Numbered from the stretch's first letter, positions 30,716-40,721 are shown. The stretch is DNA of 64,000 bases from Deinococcus marmoris (GCF_001949125.1 NZ_MSTI01000020.1:49324-113323), one strand, 5' to 3'. A program made the numbers and translations. The notes: generated by a model from the sequence alone, not told the origin.

Positions 30716-31243
30716 ATGAGCGGCCCACTGACATTTCTGGTCGCCAGTCCTCACCTGCACGGCGAGGTCTTTGGCGGCACCGTCATCCTGTTGCTGGAAC
30801 ACGACGAGAAAGGCGCGATGGGATTGATCGTCAATGCACCCACGCCCCAGCCCGTCTCCGAGCTGATGGCCGGGGCCGAGGGACAGGACACGCCTGCGTG
30901 GCTGGGTGGCCCGGTCGATCCCACGCTGGGCTGGTGCCTGTATCCAGACGCGCTGGAGCTGGACGGCGAAATCAGCCTCGTGCCCGGCCTCAACGTGTCC
31001 AGCAGCCTGGACGTGCTGCGGGCCGTGATGGAAAGCGGGCAAACATACATGCTGGTGCTGGGCTATGCGGGTTGGAACGCCGGGCAACTCGCGGGGGAAG
31101 CGCGGGCCGGGGCCTGGGTCTGGGTGGAGCAGGACACCCCGGAATTGCTGTGGGACATTCCAGCAGCAGGCCGCTGGAGCGAGGCGCTGCGGCGGCTGGG
31201 CGTGATCCCCAGCACCATCATGCCGGGCGGGGCGCAGGCGTGA
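30716..31243 (+). CDS. YqgE/AlgH family protein
   Basis: 175 aa protein of a widespread bacterial family without a settled function. Typical features are FLVASPHLHGEVFGGTVILLLEHDEKGAMGLIVNAP at the N-terminus, WLGGPVDPTLGWCLYP and MLVLGYAGWNAGQLAGEARAGAWVWVEQD near the middle. TATCCT eight bases before the ATG and no Shine-Dalgarno suggest a leaderless mRNA. Monocistronic, with a terminator shared with murA downstream. Confidence 0.9.
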   Translation: MSGPLTFLVASPHLHGEVFGGTVILLLEHDEKGAMGLIVNAPTPQPVSELMAGAEGQDTPAWLGGPVDPTLGWCLYPDALELDGEISLVPGLNVSSSLDVLRAVMESGQTYMLVLGYAGWNAGQLAGEARAGAWVWVEQDTPELLWDIPAAGRWSEALRRLGVIPSTIMPGGAQA

Positions 31244-31307
31244 AGCTGGATTGGAGTCGATCTCTGCTGTGTCGATAGATGCCACGGCCATCATGCATCA
31301 ATTCAAA

Positions 31308-31344
31308 ACGCGCCCGCCTCCGATTGAGAGACGGGCGCGTTGCT
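31308..31344. terminator. bidirectional terminator between the algH-like gene and murA
   Basis: Perfect stem ACGCGCCCG / CGGGCGCGT with a 15-base loop. The T tract is weak, so it may stop transcription on both strands only partly. Confidence 0.6.
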
Positions 31345-31355
31345 GGTTGGAATCC

Positions 31356-32633
31356 TCAGTCCATCGCTAAAGCCATGTCGTGCTGCTGCACGTTGGCCCC
31401 GATGCCGCGCAGGCGTTCGGCCAGACGCTCGTAACCCCGGTTCAGGTACTGCACGCCGTCGATGACGGTTTCGCCCTCGGTGGTGAGGGCGGCGATGAAC
31501 AGGGCGGCTCCGGCGCGCAAGTCGGCGGCCTTGACTGGAGCGGCGTGCAATTTTGCGCCCTGGATGACCTGTGTGTAGCCGCTGACGGTGATGTTCGCAC
31601 CCATGCGGTGCAGTTCAGCGACGTGGGTCAGGCGGTCCGGGTACACCGGGTCCTGAACGACGCTGGTGCCGGGAACAGTGGCGAGCAGGGCACTCATCTG
31701 CGGTTGCAGATCGGTGGGGAAACCGGGGAAGCTCTGGGTGGTCACATTCACCGGCTTCAGCTCCGTTCCGGTGGCGTCCACGATCAGGGTGTTGCCGTCC
31801 TCGGTGATCTGCACGCCCATTTCCTGCAACTTGGCGGTCACGGCGCGCAGATGATCGGGGCGCACGTTCCTGACCCGCAGCTTGCAGCGGTTGGCGGCGG
31901 CCAGCATCATGAATGTTCCGGCCTCGATGCGGTCCGGGATCACCGTGTACGAGCCGCCGCGCAGGGCAGCGACGCCGCGCACCGTGATGGTGTTGCTCCC
32001 CGCCCCCGTGATATCCGCGCCCAGCGAGTTCAGAAATTCCACCATGTCCACCACATCGGTGTCGATGCTGGCGTTGTCCAGCACCACCACGCCGTCACCC
32101 AGCACGGCGGCCAGAATGGCGTTGTGGGTGCCGCCCACGGTCAGCAGTTCAAAGACAAAGTGCCCGTTCAGGCTGGCCTCGCGCCGCGCGTCGAAATTGC
32201 CGCCGTCCTCGGTCATGGTCACGCCCAGCGCGCGGAACGCCTTGACGTGCTGGTCCACCGGGCGCGGTCCCCAGGCGCAGCCGCCCGGCATGCTGACGGT
32301 GGCCTGCCCGGCGCGGGCCAGGATCGCGCCCATCACGATAAAGCTGGCGCGCATCTTGCTGACCAGCGCGTAGGGCGCGTCGGTGTTGATGATCTCGGGC
32401 GTGTACAGTTCTAGACTGTTGTCGCCCACCCACTTGTGTTGCGTCCCCAGGTGCGCCATCAGGTCTAGGATGGTGTACACGTCGCTGAGACGTGGGATAC
32501 CGTGCAGGGTCACCGGCTCGCAGCTCAGCAGGGTGGCGACGATCACCGGCAGGGCAGCGTTCTTGCTGTGTTGGACGGTAATTTCGCCGCTGAGCGCGCG
32601 GCCACCCTTGATGTGCAGTGGGGTTAATTGCAT
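31356..32633 (-). CDS. murA: UDP-N-acetylglucosamine 1-carboxyvinyltransferase
   Basis: First committed step of peptidoglycan synthesis: transfers enolpyruvate from PEP to UDP-GlcNAc. The 425 aa protein has Lys24 in QHSKNAAL and the catalytic Cys119 in MPGGCAWGPRPVDQH, the fosfomycin-reactive residue, so it should be fosfomycin-sensitive. Start at the ATG at 32633 with AAGAGGAT upstream; the ORF runs further back to 32681 without family similarity. A candidate promoter lies at 32690-32719. Confidence 0.95.
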   Translation of the reverse strand: MQLTPLHIKGGRALSGEITVQHSKNAALPVIVATLLSCEPVTLHGIPRLSDVYTILDLMAHLGTQHKWVGDNSLELYTPEIINTDAPYALVSKMRASFIVMGAILARAGQATVSMPGGCAWGPRPVDQHVKAFRALGVTMTEDGGNFDARREASLNGHFVFELLTVGGTHNAILAAVLGDGVVVLDNASIDTDVVDMVEFLNSLGADITGAGSNTITVRGVAALRGGSYTVIPDRIEAGTFMMLAAANRCKLRVRNVRPDHLRAVTAKLQEMGVQITEDGNTLIVDATGTELKPVNVTTQSFPGFPTDLQPQMSALLATVPGTSVVQDPVYPDRLTHVAELHRMGANITVSGYTQVIQGAKLHAAPVKAADLRAGAALFIAALTTEGETVIDGVQYLNRGYERLAERLRGIGANVQQHDMALAMD

Positions 32634-32689
32634 GGGATTTAATCCTCTTGGAAGCGGTTGGGGAAGGTCAGATGAAAACAAACCTGGAC

Positions 32690-32719
32690 AGTCTAATGGG
32701 TTGACGGAAAGTTCACCAA
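32690..32719 (-). promoter_or_regulatory. candidate murA promoter
   Basis: On the minus strand TTGGTG (32719-32714), an 18-base spacer and TAGACT (32695-32690), about 57 bases before the murA start. The 329-base gap 32634-32962 separates murA from a divergent small gene; a TTGACA at 32822 lacks a matching -10 box. Confidence 0.5.
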
Positions 32720-32962
32720 ATAGGCGTCCACAGGTGTATCTTACACATCTTACTCACTGTACGTCTACTCTCTGCCTGCTTCCACCCTCAGAACCCACGG
32801 ATCACCCCATACACAGACCTCTTGACACACAGGACTCCTTTCGTCCCATGAGCATGATGTTGAGGTGAGTGTGCCTCCATGCTACGCTCGGCCCACGGTC
32901 CGCCGCATTCCCACCTGACCCGTATTCATGGTCAGCCCCGCGCGGCCCACACCAGGAGAGGC

Positions 32963-33196
32963 ATGCCCAAAAAGGAACGCAAACGCTTGCAGGTGGTCAT
33001 CAGCGACGAGCAGGACGCGCTGCTGACGCGCACCGCCTACGAGCTGTCTAGTCCCGAACGCCTGATCAGCAAGAGCGAGGTCGTGCGGCTGGCCATCGAG
33101 AAGATTGCCCGCGAACTCGGCGAGGGACCGCAGGCCGGACAGATCGACGAGTACCGCGCCATTCTGGGCAGCGCGGGGGCTGAGGACGAGGGCTGA
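32963..33196 (+). CDS. small ribbon-helix-helix-like protein
   Basis: 77 aa basic-to-acidic protein. KERKRLQVVISDEQDALLTRTAYELSS could form the beta strand and first helix, and ISKSEVVRLAIEKIARELGEG the second helix of a CopG/RHH-type DNA-binding fold. No toxin gene follows, so it is more likely a stand-alone regulator than an antitoxin. AGGAGAGGC before the ATG at 32963 sets the start; the ORF head at 32879 lacks support. A terminator follows. Confidence 0.7.
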   Translation: MPKKERKRLQVVISDEQDALLTRTAYELSSPERLISKSEVVRLAIEKIARELGEGPQAGQIDEYRAILGSAGAEDEG

Positions 33197-33216
33197 GCCA
33201 TCCGGGCAGGGCAGGC

Positions 33217-33251
33217 AAGGCGTGGAGGAAACCGCTCCCCACGCCTTTTTT
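33217..33251 (+). terminator. terminator after the RHH-like gene
   Basis: Stem AAGGCGTGG / CCACGCCTT within a longer imperfect pairing, followed by six T. Confidence 0.75.
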
Positions 33252-33280
33252 GATGCCGTCATATTCGACAGGGGGAATCC

Positions 33281-33937
33281 ATGACTGACCCGCCCCATTC
33301 CCGCGCGTGGTACGCCCGTCTGGCCCGTGAGCTGGGCGGCTACCGCCATCCGTGGACCCGCGTGCTGGACGGCCCGGACCCGGAATTGACCTTTGACGCC
33401 CTGCTCACGGAACACCTGCGCCCGGACACCCGTGTGCTGGAGGCAGGCTCCGGCCACGGCCCCGATGCGGCGCGTTTCGGCAGTGAATGTGCGCGCTGGG
33501 TGGGGTATGACCGCCAGCCAGAATTGCTGGAACTGGCCCGCGCCAATGCGCCAGCAGCCGAATTCCACCTGTGGGACGGAAAGGGCGAGATGCCCACGGA
33601 TTTGCGCGGCCCCTTCGATCTGATCGTATCGCGCCGGGGACCGACTTCGGTGATTGATCATCTGAACGCCGTGGCCGCGCCAGATGCCCGGTTTCTGTAC
33701 GTCGGACCACGGCTGGATGTCCCGCGTGTGCCGCAGCGGCTGAGGTCGGTGGGCTGGGCCAGCCTGGGCGAGTGGCGCGTGTCCGTGCGGGCGTGGGCAC
33801 CGACATGGGCCGACTGGCAGACCCGCTGCGAGTTCATGGACGAGGCCACCAGCCGCGAGGACTGGGACGCACACGCTGGCGCACGCGGCAGGTGCTATCA
33901 GGAAGAACGCTACGTGCTGCTGGCGGGGCGGGATTGA
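33281..33937 (+). CDS. SAM-dependent methyltransferase
   Basis: 218 aa class I methyltransferase. The SAM loop is VLEAGSGHGPDAARFG (about residues 49-64), the acidic residue ending strand 2 lies in VGYDRQPELLELAR, and the fourth strand is FDLIVSRRGPTSVIDHL. The substrate is not indicated. AGGGGGAA lies before the ATG. It converges on truA, with the stops 12 bases apart. Confidence 0.82.
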   Translation: MTDPPHSRAWYARLARELGGYRHPWTRVLDGPDPELTFDALLTEHLRPDTRVLEAGSGHGPDAARFGSECARWVGYDRQPELLELARANAPAAEFHLWDGKGEMPTDLRGPFDLIVSRRGPTSVIDHLNAVAAPDARFLYVGPRLDVPRVPQRLRSVGWASLGEWRVSVRAWAPTWADWQTRCEFMDEATSREDWDAHAGARGRCYQEERYVLLAGRD

Positions 33938-33949
33938 GCGTGGAGGGGG

Positions 33950-34756
33950 TCAGTCTCTCCCCTGTTCCCCAAAGTCCCGCCTGCCATAGCTCGCGCCGCT
34001 GAAATACAGACCGTGGGCAGGGACATTCGCGCCCGCCTGCGCCCGCTGACGGGAGGCCAGGATTCCAGTCACCGCACTCGCCTCCAGTTTGCCCGCGCCG
34101 ACGAGCAGCAGCGTGCCGACCAGCCCGCGCACCATATGGCGCAGAAAGCTCTGGCCCGCGACGTGGATTTCCCAGATGGGCTGGCCGGACACGATGCTCA
34201 GGCCACGCAATTCCCGCACCGTCTGGCGGTCCTCCTGGGTGGCAAAGGCGGCGAAGTCGTGGGTGCCGGTCAGGCTGGCGGCGGCGGCGTTCATGGCCTC
34301 CGCGTCCAGTTCGCCTCGCACATGCAGGGCGCGGCCCTCCCACAGGGGGTGTCGGTGCGGTGTTCGCAGCACCCGGTACACATAGCGCCGCTCGGCACAG
34401 GAAAAGCGGGCGTGGAAGCCGGACGGGGCCTGTGCGGCTTCCAGCACGGCCAGCGTCGGCGGCAGATGGGCGTTCAGCGCCCGCGCCAGCCGGGGCAGCG
34501 GCACCCCAAAGCCCTCGGGCACGTCCATATGCACCGGCATGGCCTCGGCGTGGACTCCGGCGTCGGTGCGTCCGGCGGCGACGGGACGAAACACGGCTGG
34601 GGTCAGGTGCTGGAATGCCCCCTGCAAAGTGTCCTGCACGCTGGGAGCGCTGGCCTGGGATTGCCATCCGGCGTAGGCCGCGCCGTCCCAGCCCACGGTC
34701 AGCCGGAGCCGGACGTGGCCCGCTGGCGGAATATAGCGGCGGCGGGTGTCGGTCAT
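33950..34756 (-). CDS. truA: tRNA pseudouridine synthase A
   Basis: Isomerises uridines 38-40 in the tRNA anticodon stem. The 268 aa protein has [18 protein letters not shown] at the N-terminus, catalytic Asp65 in [11 protein letters not shown], and [21 protein letters not shown] near the C-terminus. The frame is open far upstream to 35377, but the ATG at 34756 is the true start: the protein begins as in other TruA proteins and TACCCT lies seven bases ahead (leaderless). Confidence 0.95.
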   Translation of the reverse strand: MTDTRRRYIPPAGHVRLRLTVGWDGAAYAGWQSQASAPSVQDTLQGAFQHLTPAVFRPVAAGRTDAGVHAEAMPVHMDVPEGFGVPLPRLARALNAHLPPTLAVLEAAQAPSGFHARFSCAERRYVYRVLRTPHRHPLWEGRALHVRGELDAEAMNAAAASLTGTHDFAAFATQEDRQTVRELRGLSIVSGQPIWEIHVAGQSFLRHMVRGLVGTLLLVGAGKLEASAVTGILASRQRAQAGANVPAHGLYFSGASYGRRDFGEQGRD

Positions 34757-34819
34757 GCCGCACAGGGTAGCGTCAGCACGTCTCACGGAAACTGAATCCC
34801 AGCAGGTATGATTTCTGGC

Positions 34820-35677
34820 GTGAAGAACGTCCTGTGCGCCGCGCTGGGAAGATCGATACTGTGTAGCCTGATCCTGAGCGGCCTGCTGCTGCTGACCGGC
34901 TGGGCGGGAGCGGCCACCTCGTACCGGGTCAGATCCGGCGACACCCTGGGCCAGATCGCGGCCCGCGCGGGCCTGAGCGTGAAACAGGTGCAGGCGGCCA
35001 ATCCAAAATTGCGCGGGAAAACTGTCGTGCAGGCGGGCTGGGGGCTGACCCTCCCGGCCCGGCCCGGCGCGGCCACCCAGTACCGCGTGCGTTCTGGCGA
35101 CAGCCTGAGCGTGATCGCCAAGCGGTACGACATCTCGCTGTCGCAGTTGCTGCGGGCCAATCCAAAGTATGCGGGCGGCAAACCGGTCCAGGTGGGCGTG
35201 CTGGTCAAGATTCCGGCGCGCACGGTGACGGCCAGTTCCACACGGACCCCCGCCGCCACCGTCCGCACCGCCAGCACGTCCAGCCGTGGGGATGGGTGGC
35301 TGTGGCCGCTGAGCAGGTATCACACCATCAGCAGCGGCTACGGGGAGCGAACGCTGGAAGGCGACTCCGAGATGCATTACGGCGTGGACATCGTGGCCCC
35401 GCTGGGCACCCCCGTCCGGGCGGCCCGCAGCGGACGGGTGCTGGAATCACGGCCCGACTTCGAGCGCGGCTGGGGCTGGACCGTGGTGATCGAACACCCG
35501 GACGGCTGGATCACCCGGTATGCCCACCTGAGCGTCAACCTGATCAGGAAGGGCGAACTGGTCAGCCAGGGACAGACGATAGGCCGGGTGGGCAACACGG
35601 GCCGCAGCACCGGGCCGCATCTGCATTTCGGCACCTATCTGCGCTGGAATCCGCGCGATCCGCTGGGGCTGTACTGA
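34820..35677 (+). CDS. LysM / M23 peptidase, cell-wall hydrolase
   Basis: Exported peptidoglycan endopeptidase of 285 aa. Signal peptide to about residue 31 ([11 protein letters not shown]), two LysM domains (residues 35-78 and 88-131), a Thr/Ser-rich linker, then an M23/LytM domain. Zinc and active-site residues are His186 and Asp190 (MHYGVDI) and His267/His269 (GPHLHFG); YAHLS is also present. The GTG at 34820 is preferred because TATGAT lies seven bases before it; an ATG at 34808 overlaps that box. Divergent from truA. Confidence 0.92.
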   Translation: MKNVLCAALGRSILCSLILSGLLLLTGWAGAATSYRVRSGDTLGQIAARAGLSVKQVQAANPKLRGKTVVQAGWGLTLPARPGAATQYRVRSGDSLSVIAKRYDISLSQLLRANPKYAGGKPVQVGVLVKIPARTVTASSTRTPAATVRTASTSSRGDGWLWPLSRYHTISSGYGERTLEGDSEMHYGVDIVAPLGTPVRAARSGRVLESRPDFERGWGWTVVIEHPDGWITRYAHLSVNLIRKGELVSQGQTIGRVGNTGRSTGPHLHFGTYLRWNPRDPLGLY

Positions 35678-35685
35678 GGACTGGA

Positions 35686-35919
35686 ATGATAAAAAGAGTG
35701 CATTACGCCGAGGCGCGCGGGGACAACGCCGAGACCCTACTGCGTGAGTTTTTAGGAAGTCTGCCTGCCCGCTCCGGTTTCCTGGGCGCGGAATTGCTGG
35801 GCAGCCCTGAGCAGCCGGGCCTGTATCTGGTGGCGAGTCGCTGGGCCGCAGAGGTGCCGGAACTGAGCGTGCCAGACGGCGTGAAAGCATGGAGCTTCGA
35901 GGTTCTGGCCGAAGCCTAA
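35686..35919 (+). CDS. antibiotic biosynthesis monooxygenase-like small protein
   Basis: 77 aa, dimeric alpha/beta barrel type judged by RVHYAEARGDNAETLLREFLGSLPARSGFLGAELLGSPEQPGLYLVASRW. Family members include monooxygenases, heme-degrading enzymes and many of unknown role. It begins eight bases after the LysM-M23 gene with only a weak GAGGA-like site, so it is probably co-transcribed with it. A broken gene follows downstream. Confidence 0.65.
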   Translation: MIKRVHYAEARGDNAETLLREFLGSLPARSGFLGAELLGSPEQPGLYLVASRWAAEVPELSVPDGVKAWSFEVLAEA

Positions 35920-35958
35920 GCCTTTCGGGCGCCCGCGTGCCAGTGCGCCGCCGATAGG

Positions 35959-36238
35959 CGCGAGGGCCACTACAGCCGCCTGAGCGTCCGCGCCGTGCAG
36001 GGCGGTCTGCTGGCCGCGCCGCTGACCTACGGACAGGATGAAACGCCTGCTGAACTGGTCAGCTCCCTGTCCCAACTGCTTCGGCCCGACTGCTCCAGGC
36101 GACAGCAAAAGGGCAGCGCGCCCTGCTGGTTTACCGGCTGCAAGCGGCAGATTTGCATAACCTGAGCTACACCCCGGTTCCCGCCTCCCAGATCAAAGTC
36201 CAGTCTCCTTATACGGATTCCGTTTGTTTCGTGTAGAA
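35959..36238 (+). pseudogene. remnant of a frameshifted gene ending in a MITE
   Basis: No intact ORF, but two frames in succession look coding. The first reads HYSRLSVRAVQGGLLAAPL, with PAELVSSLSQLLRP a little further on. Shifted by -1 near 36088, the second reads RLLQATAKGQRALLVYRLQ and continues with DLHNLSYTPVPASQIK. The second runs into the MITE and stops inside it. The 5' end is missing. Family not recognised. With the MITE it accounts for the 425-base gap 35920-36344. Confidence 0.5.
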
Positions 36239-36345
36239 ATCGGGACAGCGCCGATTCCTACACTCCACGTCCGGCATCCGTTTTTCTCCTTCTCGCTCCG
36301 CTCGGATTACGGGTGTTTTCAACACCCTCTAATCGGAGTCCGTAT
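36211..36345. mobile_element. MITE, copy 1 (135 bp)
   Basis: Terminal inverted repeats ATACGGATTCCGTTTG and (reverse complement of the right end) ATACGGACTCCGATTA, with an internal palindrome GGGTGTTTTCAACACCC near the right end. It is the reverse complement of 54716-54888 at high identity but lacks a 38-base insert found there. It encodes no protein. Its last base is the third base of the surE stop codon (TAA, complement of 36345-36347). Confidence 0.8.
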
Positions 36346-37136
36346 TAAACCTCGGGCAGGTAGCCCCCCACCTGCTCCAGCAGGTCGCGCGCCGTCAGAT
36401 CGAGGCGCACCGGGGTCACGCTGATCATGCCACTTTGCACCGCGCCGTAATCGGTGGTTTCGTCTTGGGCGTCCTCGGCGCGGCTGACCCCGGCGACCCA
36501 GTGGTAATCACGGCCCTCGGGGTCCTGGCGGGTGACCACGCTGTCCTCCCAGCGGTGGTGGCCCACGGCAGTCACGCGCACGCCCGAAGCTGGGCGGCTG
36601 GGAAAATTGACGTTCAGCAGCGTGCGCGGCGGCAGGCCGTGGGCCAGCACCTGCCGGGCCAGTTTCGCGGCGTAGGCGGCTCCGGCGGCAAAGTCGTATT
36701 CGCCGTCCGGCCCGCTCTGCTGACTGAAGGCAATGCTCGGCAGCCCCAGCGACAGCCCCTCGATGGCCGCCGCCACCGTGCCCGAATGCGTCAGGTCATC
36801 GCCCAGATTGGGGCCGAGGTTAATCCCACTGACCACCAGATCGGGGCGGCCCAGCAACTGCACGCCCAGCACCACGCAGTCGGCGGGCGTGCCGTCTACC
36901 CGGTAGGCGGGAATGTCACCGAAGCCCGCCGCCGCCGTGTGCTTGAACCGCAGCGGGCGGCGGATGGTGATGCCGTGGCCCACGGCAGACTGCTCGACAT
37001 CCGGCGCAACCACCGTCACGTCGGCAAATTCGCTCATGGCGAGACCCAGCGCCTTGATGCCCGGCGAGAAGATGCCGTCGTCGTTGGATACCAGAATGCG
37101 TGGGCGGGCCGTTGTTGCTGTTGAAGTTTGGCTCAT
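36345..37136 (-). CDS. surE: 5'/3'-nucleotidase SurE
   Basis: Metal-dependent nucleoside monophosphate phosphatase of 263 aa, a stress-survival protein. Metal ligands are in ILVSNDDGIFSPGIKAL (Asp18, Asp19), SAVGHGIT and SGINLGPNLGDDLTHSGTVAAA, all intact. TAGCCT seven bases before the ATG suggests a leaderless mRNA. The stop codon is the junction with a MITE, so the last residues (GGYLPEV) may differ from relatives. Confidence 0.95.
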   Translation of the reverse strand: MSQTSTATTARPRILVSNDDGIFSPGIKALGLAMSEFADVTVVAPDVEQSAVGHGITIRRPLRFKHTAAAGFGDIPAYRVDGTPADCVVLGVQLLGRPDLVVSGINLGPNLGDDLTHSGTVAAAIEGLSLGLPSIAFSQQSGPDGEYDFAAGAAYAAKLARQVLAHGLPPRTLLNVNFPSRPASGVRVTAVGHHRWEDSVVTRQDPEGRDYHWVAGVSRAEDAQDETTDYGAVQSGMISVTPVRLDLTARDLLEQVGGYLPEV

Positions 37137-37519
37137 CCCCCGAAGGCTAGCGCGGGGGCAGCGGTGTGAAGTTCGAGGGATGACACGAAAACGCCCTGCC
37201 CCACGGTCAACGGACGCGGTTCAGTTATTGTTCCTCGAATCCCTCCCAAACCAAAGGAATCCAAAAAGCCCCCGTCAACCCTACCGAAAGAGCAACCGAA
37301 GGCCGTCGGGCGCACAGCGCACGGGCCGCATTGGGCGTGACGGAGCCGGGCATCAGACCCGGACGCCGCCGCCCTCTCCCGCCGCCGACATTCATAAACT
37401 CGTGCCTAGCGCAGCGCTGCTCCCCCTGCCCCTCTGGGGAAGGGGGCTGGGGGGTGGGGCTGCCCGAGTGACACCTCAACTCCGGGTCACCTCACGCAGC
37501 ACCCAGCCGGAAGCGCGAA
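37137..37519. other. non-coding gap between the TPR gene and surE
   Basis: 383 bases. It contains a GC-rich palindromic stretch near 37420-37465 (CCCCCTGCCCCTCTGGGG followed by AAGGGGG). No reading frame has a convincing composition. TAGCCT at its left edge is the surE -10 box. I see no terminator clearly tied to the TPR gene. Confidence 0.4.
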
Positions 37520-38722
<1,203 letters not shown>

Positions 38723-38896
38723 CTGGGAACCTCCGGGAATTGAGGGCTGGCTGAAATCGAGAGCTAGGCTGGGGGCGACGGATACTCCTTCTGACCCTAG
38801 ACGTGGGCCGTGGGCAGTTCGTGAGAACGGCTTGCACCCGGCCAATCTCCAGTTGAGGCTCCGGGGGGGGGCTTTCAAGAACCGCCCGAAAACCGC

Positions 38897-39499
38897 CTAC
38901 AACCAGCCGCGTTCCCGCGCCGTCCGGGCCGCCTCGGTGCGGTTCTCCGCGCCCAGCTTGCCAATCGCCTCGGACAGGTAGTTGCGGACGGTGCCCTCGG
39001 ACAGGTGAAGGCGGGCGGCGATGGCGGCGGTACTCGCCCCGGCCTCGGCCTCGGCCAGGACCTGACGCTCGCGCTCGGTCAGTGGGGAGGCGTCGGCCCA
39101 GGCTTCTCCAGCCAGTTCGGGGTCAATCGCCCGGCCCCCAGCGTGAACGCGGCGGATGGCGTCGGCCAGCTCGGAAGCGGGAGCGTCTTTAAGGAGATAG
39201 CCGCGCGCCCCGACTTCCAGCGCCCGCCGCAGATAGCCGCCCCGCGCGAAGGTGGTCACGATGATCACGCGCACCCCCGGCAGCTCGGCCCGCACGCGTT
39301 CGGCCAGATTGAGGCCGCTCAGGCGGGGCATCTCGATATCGGTGACCAGCACATCCGGTTTCAGCTCGCGCACGGCGTCTAACGCCGCCTCGCCGTCTGC
39401 CGCCTGCCCCACCACCTCCAGATCGTCCTCCAGCGACAGCAGCGCAGAAAGTGCGCCCCGCACCAGCGCCTGATCTTCAGCGAGAAGGACGCGGATCAT
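38897..39499 (-). CDS. NarL/LuxR-family response regulator
   Basis: 200 aa. Receiver domain with phospho-acceptor Asp54 (LVTDIEMPRLSG), Asp9 in LLAEDQ and Lys in YLLKDAP; LuxR-type HTH at residues about 137-195 (LTERERQVLAEAEAGASTAAIAARLHLSEGTVRNYLSEAIGKLGAENRTEA). Closest in layout to DesR/LiaR. It follows the histidine kinase with an 88-base gap holding a perfect inverted repeat. Likely controls the ABC exporter encoded upstream in the same cluster (inference). ATG at 39499; a TTG at 39514 is possible. Confidence 0.9.
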   Translation of the reverse strand: MIRVLLAEDQALVRGALSALLSLEDDLEVVGQAADGEAALDAVRELKPDVLVTDIEMPRLSGLNLAERVRAELPGVRVIIVTTFARGGYLRRALEVGARGYLLKDAPASELADAIRRVHAGGRAIDPELAGEAWADASPLTERERQVLAEAEAGASTAAIAARLHLSEGTVRNYLSEAIGKLGAENRTEAARTARERGWL

Positions 39500-39529
39500 G
39501 GTTGCCTCTGGCAACGTGGAGGGTGGATA

Positions 39530-39568
39530 GTTGACGGTTGATGGAAATACTGACCATCAACCGTCAAC
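39530..39568. promoter_or_regulatory. perfect 15-bp inverted repeat between kinase and regulator genes
   Basis: GTTGACGGTTGATGG (39530-39544) and its exact complement CCATCAACCGTCAAC (39554-39568) around a nine-base loop, followed by a partial third copy (CATTGACCATCAAC). No T tract, so not a terminator. It could be an operator for the response regulator, an mRNA processing hairpin or a small repeat insertion. Confidence 0.6.
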
Positions 39569-39587
39569 CATTGACCATCAACCTCCC

Positions 39588-40721
39588 TCACGCCCGCACC
39601 ATCCCGCCTACCGCCGCTGTCGCTTCTGCCGCTGGAATCTGCGCCGTCAGGGTCGTGCCGCCCTCGCCCCCGCGTTCCAGCGTGCCGCCAATCGCCCGCA
39701 GGCGTTCGCGCATCCCGGTCAGGCCGCTGCCCTCGGCACTCAATCCACCCACGCCGTCGTCGCGCACCGTCAAGCGGTGGCCGCCCGCGCTGGGAACCAG
39801 AGAAATCCAGACTTCCTTTGCACGGGCGTGGCGCACGATGTTGGTCACGGCCTCACGCAGCAGCATGGCGGCGCTGGCCTCGGTCTGGGGGGTCAGGCCG
39901 GGCAGTGCGGCGCTGACATTCATTTTCACGCCCGCCGCGTCCAGTGCCACCTTCGCACGGGCCAGTTCCGCATTCAGGCCGCTGCCCTGATAGCCGCGCA
40001 CCGCCGAACGCACTTCCTGAAGCGCCTCGCGGGAAATCCGCTCCACCTCGCGGATTTCTGCGGCGGCGCGGGCCGGATCACGTTCGGCCAGCCGGCTGGC
40101 CAGTTCGCTTTTCAGCACGATCACACTCAGGGTGTGCCCCAGGATGTCGTGCAGGTCGCGTGCAATGCGTTCGCGCTCAGCGTCGGCGGCCAGCTTTTCC
40201 TTCTCGGCCTGCACCTGCACCAGTTGCACATCGGCCACCGTGCGGCGGTATGAGGCATGGTTGGCATAGGCGGCCACCAGGCTAAAGACCATGTTCGGCC
40301 CCAGCCACGCCAGATCTTCAAGGGTGTACTGCCCGTTGTAGAACGGCGCGGCCATGACCATCACATTGAACACCGCCAGCCACAGCGCCAGCGACACGCG
40401 CCCCTGAAAGCCGATGATGCTCGCGCCGTAGATCAGGAAGGCCGTGGCACCGCCGCCCGTCACTGGAAACAGCACAAAGTAGGCCACCAGCGAATAGGCC
40501 CAGCCTGCCAGCGCCCAGCCGGGGCCATCCCTGCGGTAGAAAAAGACCTGTATATACACAGCCAGAAAGCCTGCGGTCATCCCCCAGAACAGCAACCACT
40601 GGGCAGGTGGGCGTGGATGATCGAAGAATCCAATGATCGGGTAGGCCAGAAAGACCAACCAGAACATGGGAAACAGGTTCCAGAAGTTGATTTTCTTGCG
40701 GCTGGGCGGGCAAGCGGTCAT
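39588..40721 (-). CDS. sensor histidine kinase, DesK-like
   Basis: 377 aa membrane kinase. Four to six membrane segments in residues 11-155 with almost no extracellular loops, as in intramembrane-sensing kinases. A short coiled coil leads to the HisKA_3 box RERIARDLHDILGHTLSVI with phospho-His191, then an HATPase with REAVTNIVRHARA and VRDDGVGG. The ATG overlaps the stop of the DUF1349 gene by 4 bases. Cognate regulator at 38897-39499. Confidence 0.92.
   Translation of the reverse strand: MTACPPSRKKINFWNLFPMFWLVFLAYPIIGFFDHPRPPAQWLLFWGMTAGFLAVYIQVFFYRRDGPGWALAGWAYSLVAYFVLFPVTGGGATAFLIYGASIIGFQGRVSLALWLAVFNVMVMAAPFYNGQYTLEDLAWLGPNMVFSLVAAYANHASYRRTVADVQLVQVQAEKEKLAADAERERIARDLHDILGHTLSVIVLKSELASRLAERDPARAAAEIREVERISREALQEVRSAVRGYQGSGLNAELARAKVALDAAGVKMNVSAALPGLTPQTEASAAMLLREAVTNIVRHARAKEVWISLVPSAGGHRLTVRDDGVGGLSAEGSGLTGMRERLRAIGGTLERGGEGGTTLTAQIPAAEATAAVGGMVRA

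Noticed and set aside
32822..32858. TTGACA at 32822 as promoter of the RHH-like gene
   Set aside because: No TANNNT box lies 16-18 bases downstream.
33950..35377. A single 475-residue minus-strand frame covering truA and the region beyond
   Set aside because: Only the last 268 residues match TruA; the rest is the antisense of the LysM-M23 gene.
37420..37465. GC-rich palindromic stretch as a fourth copy of the dispersed palindromic repeat
   Set aside because: It shares only simple CCCCT/AGGGG runs and lacks the terminal repeats and second hairpin.
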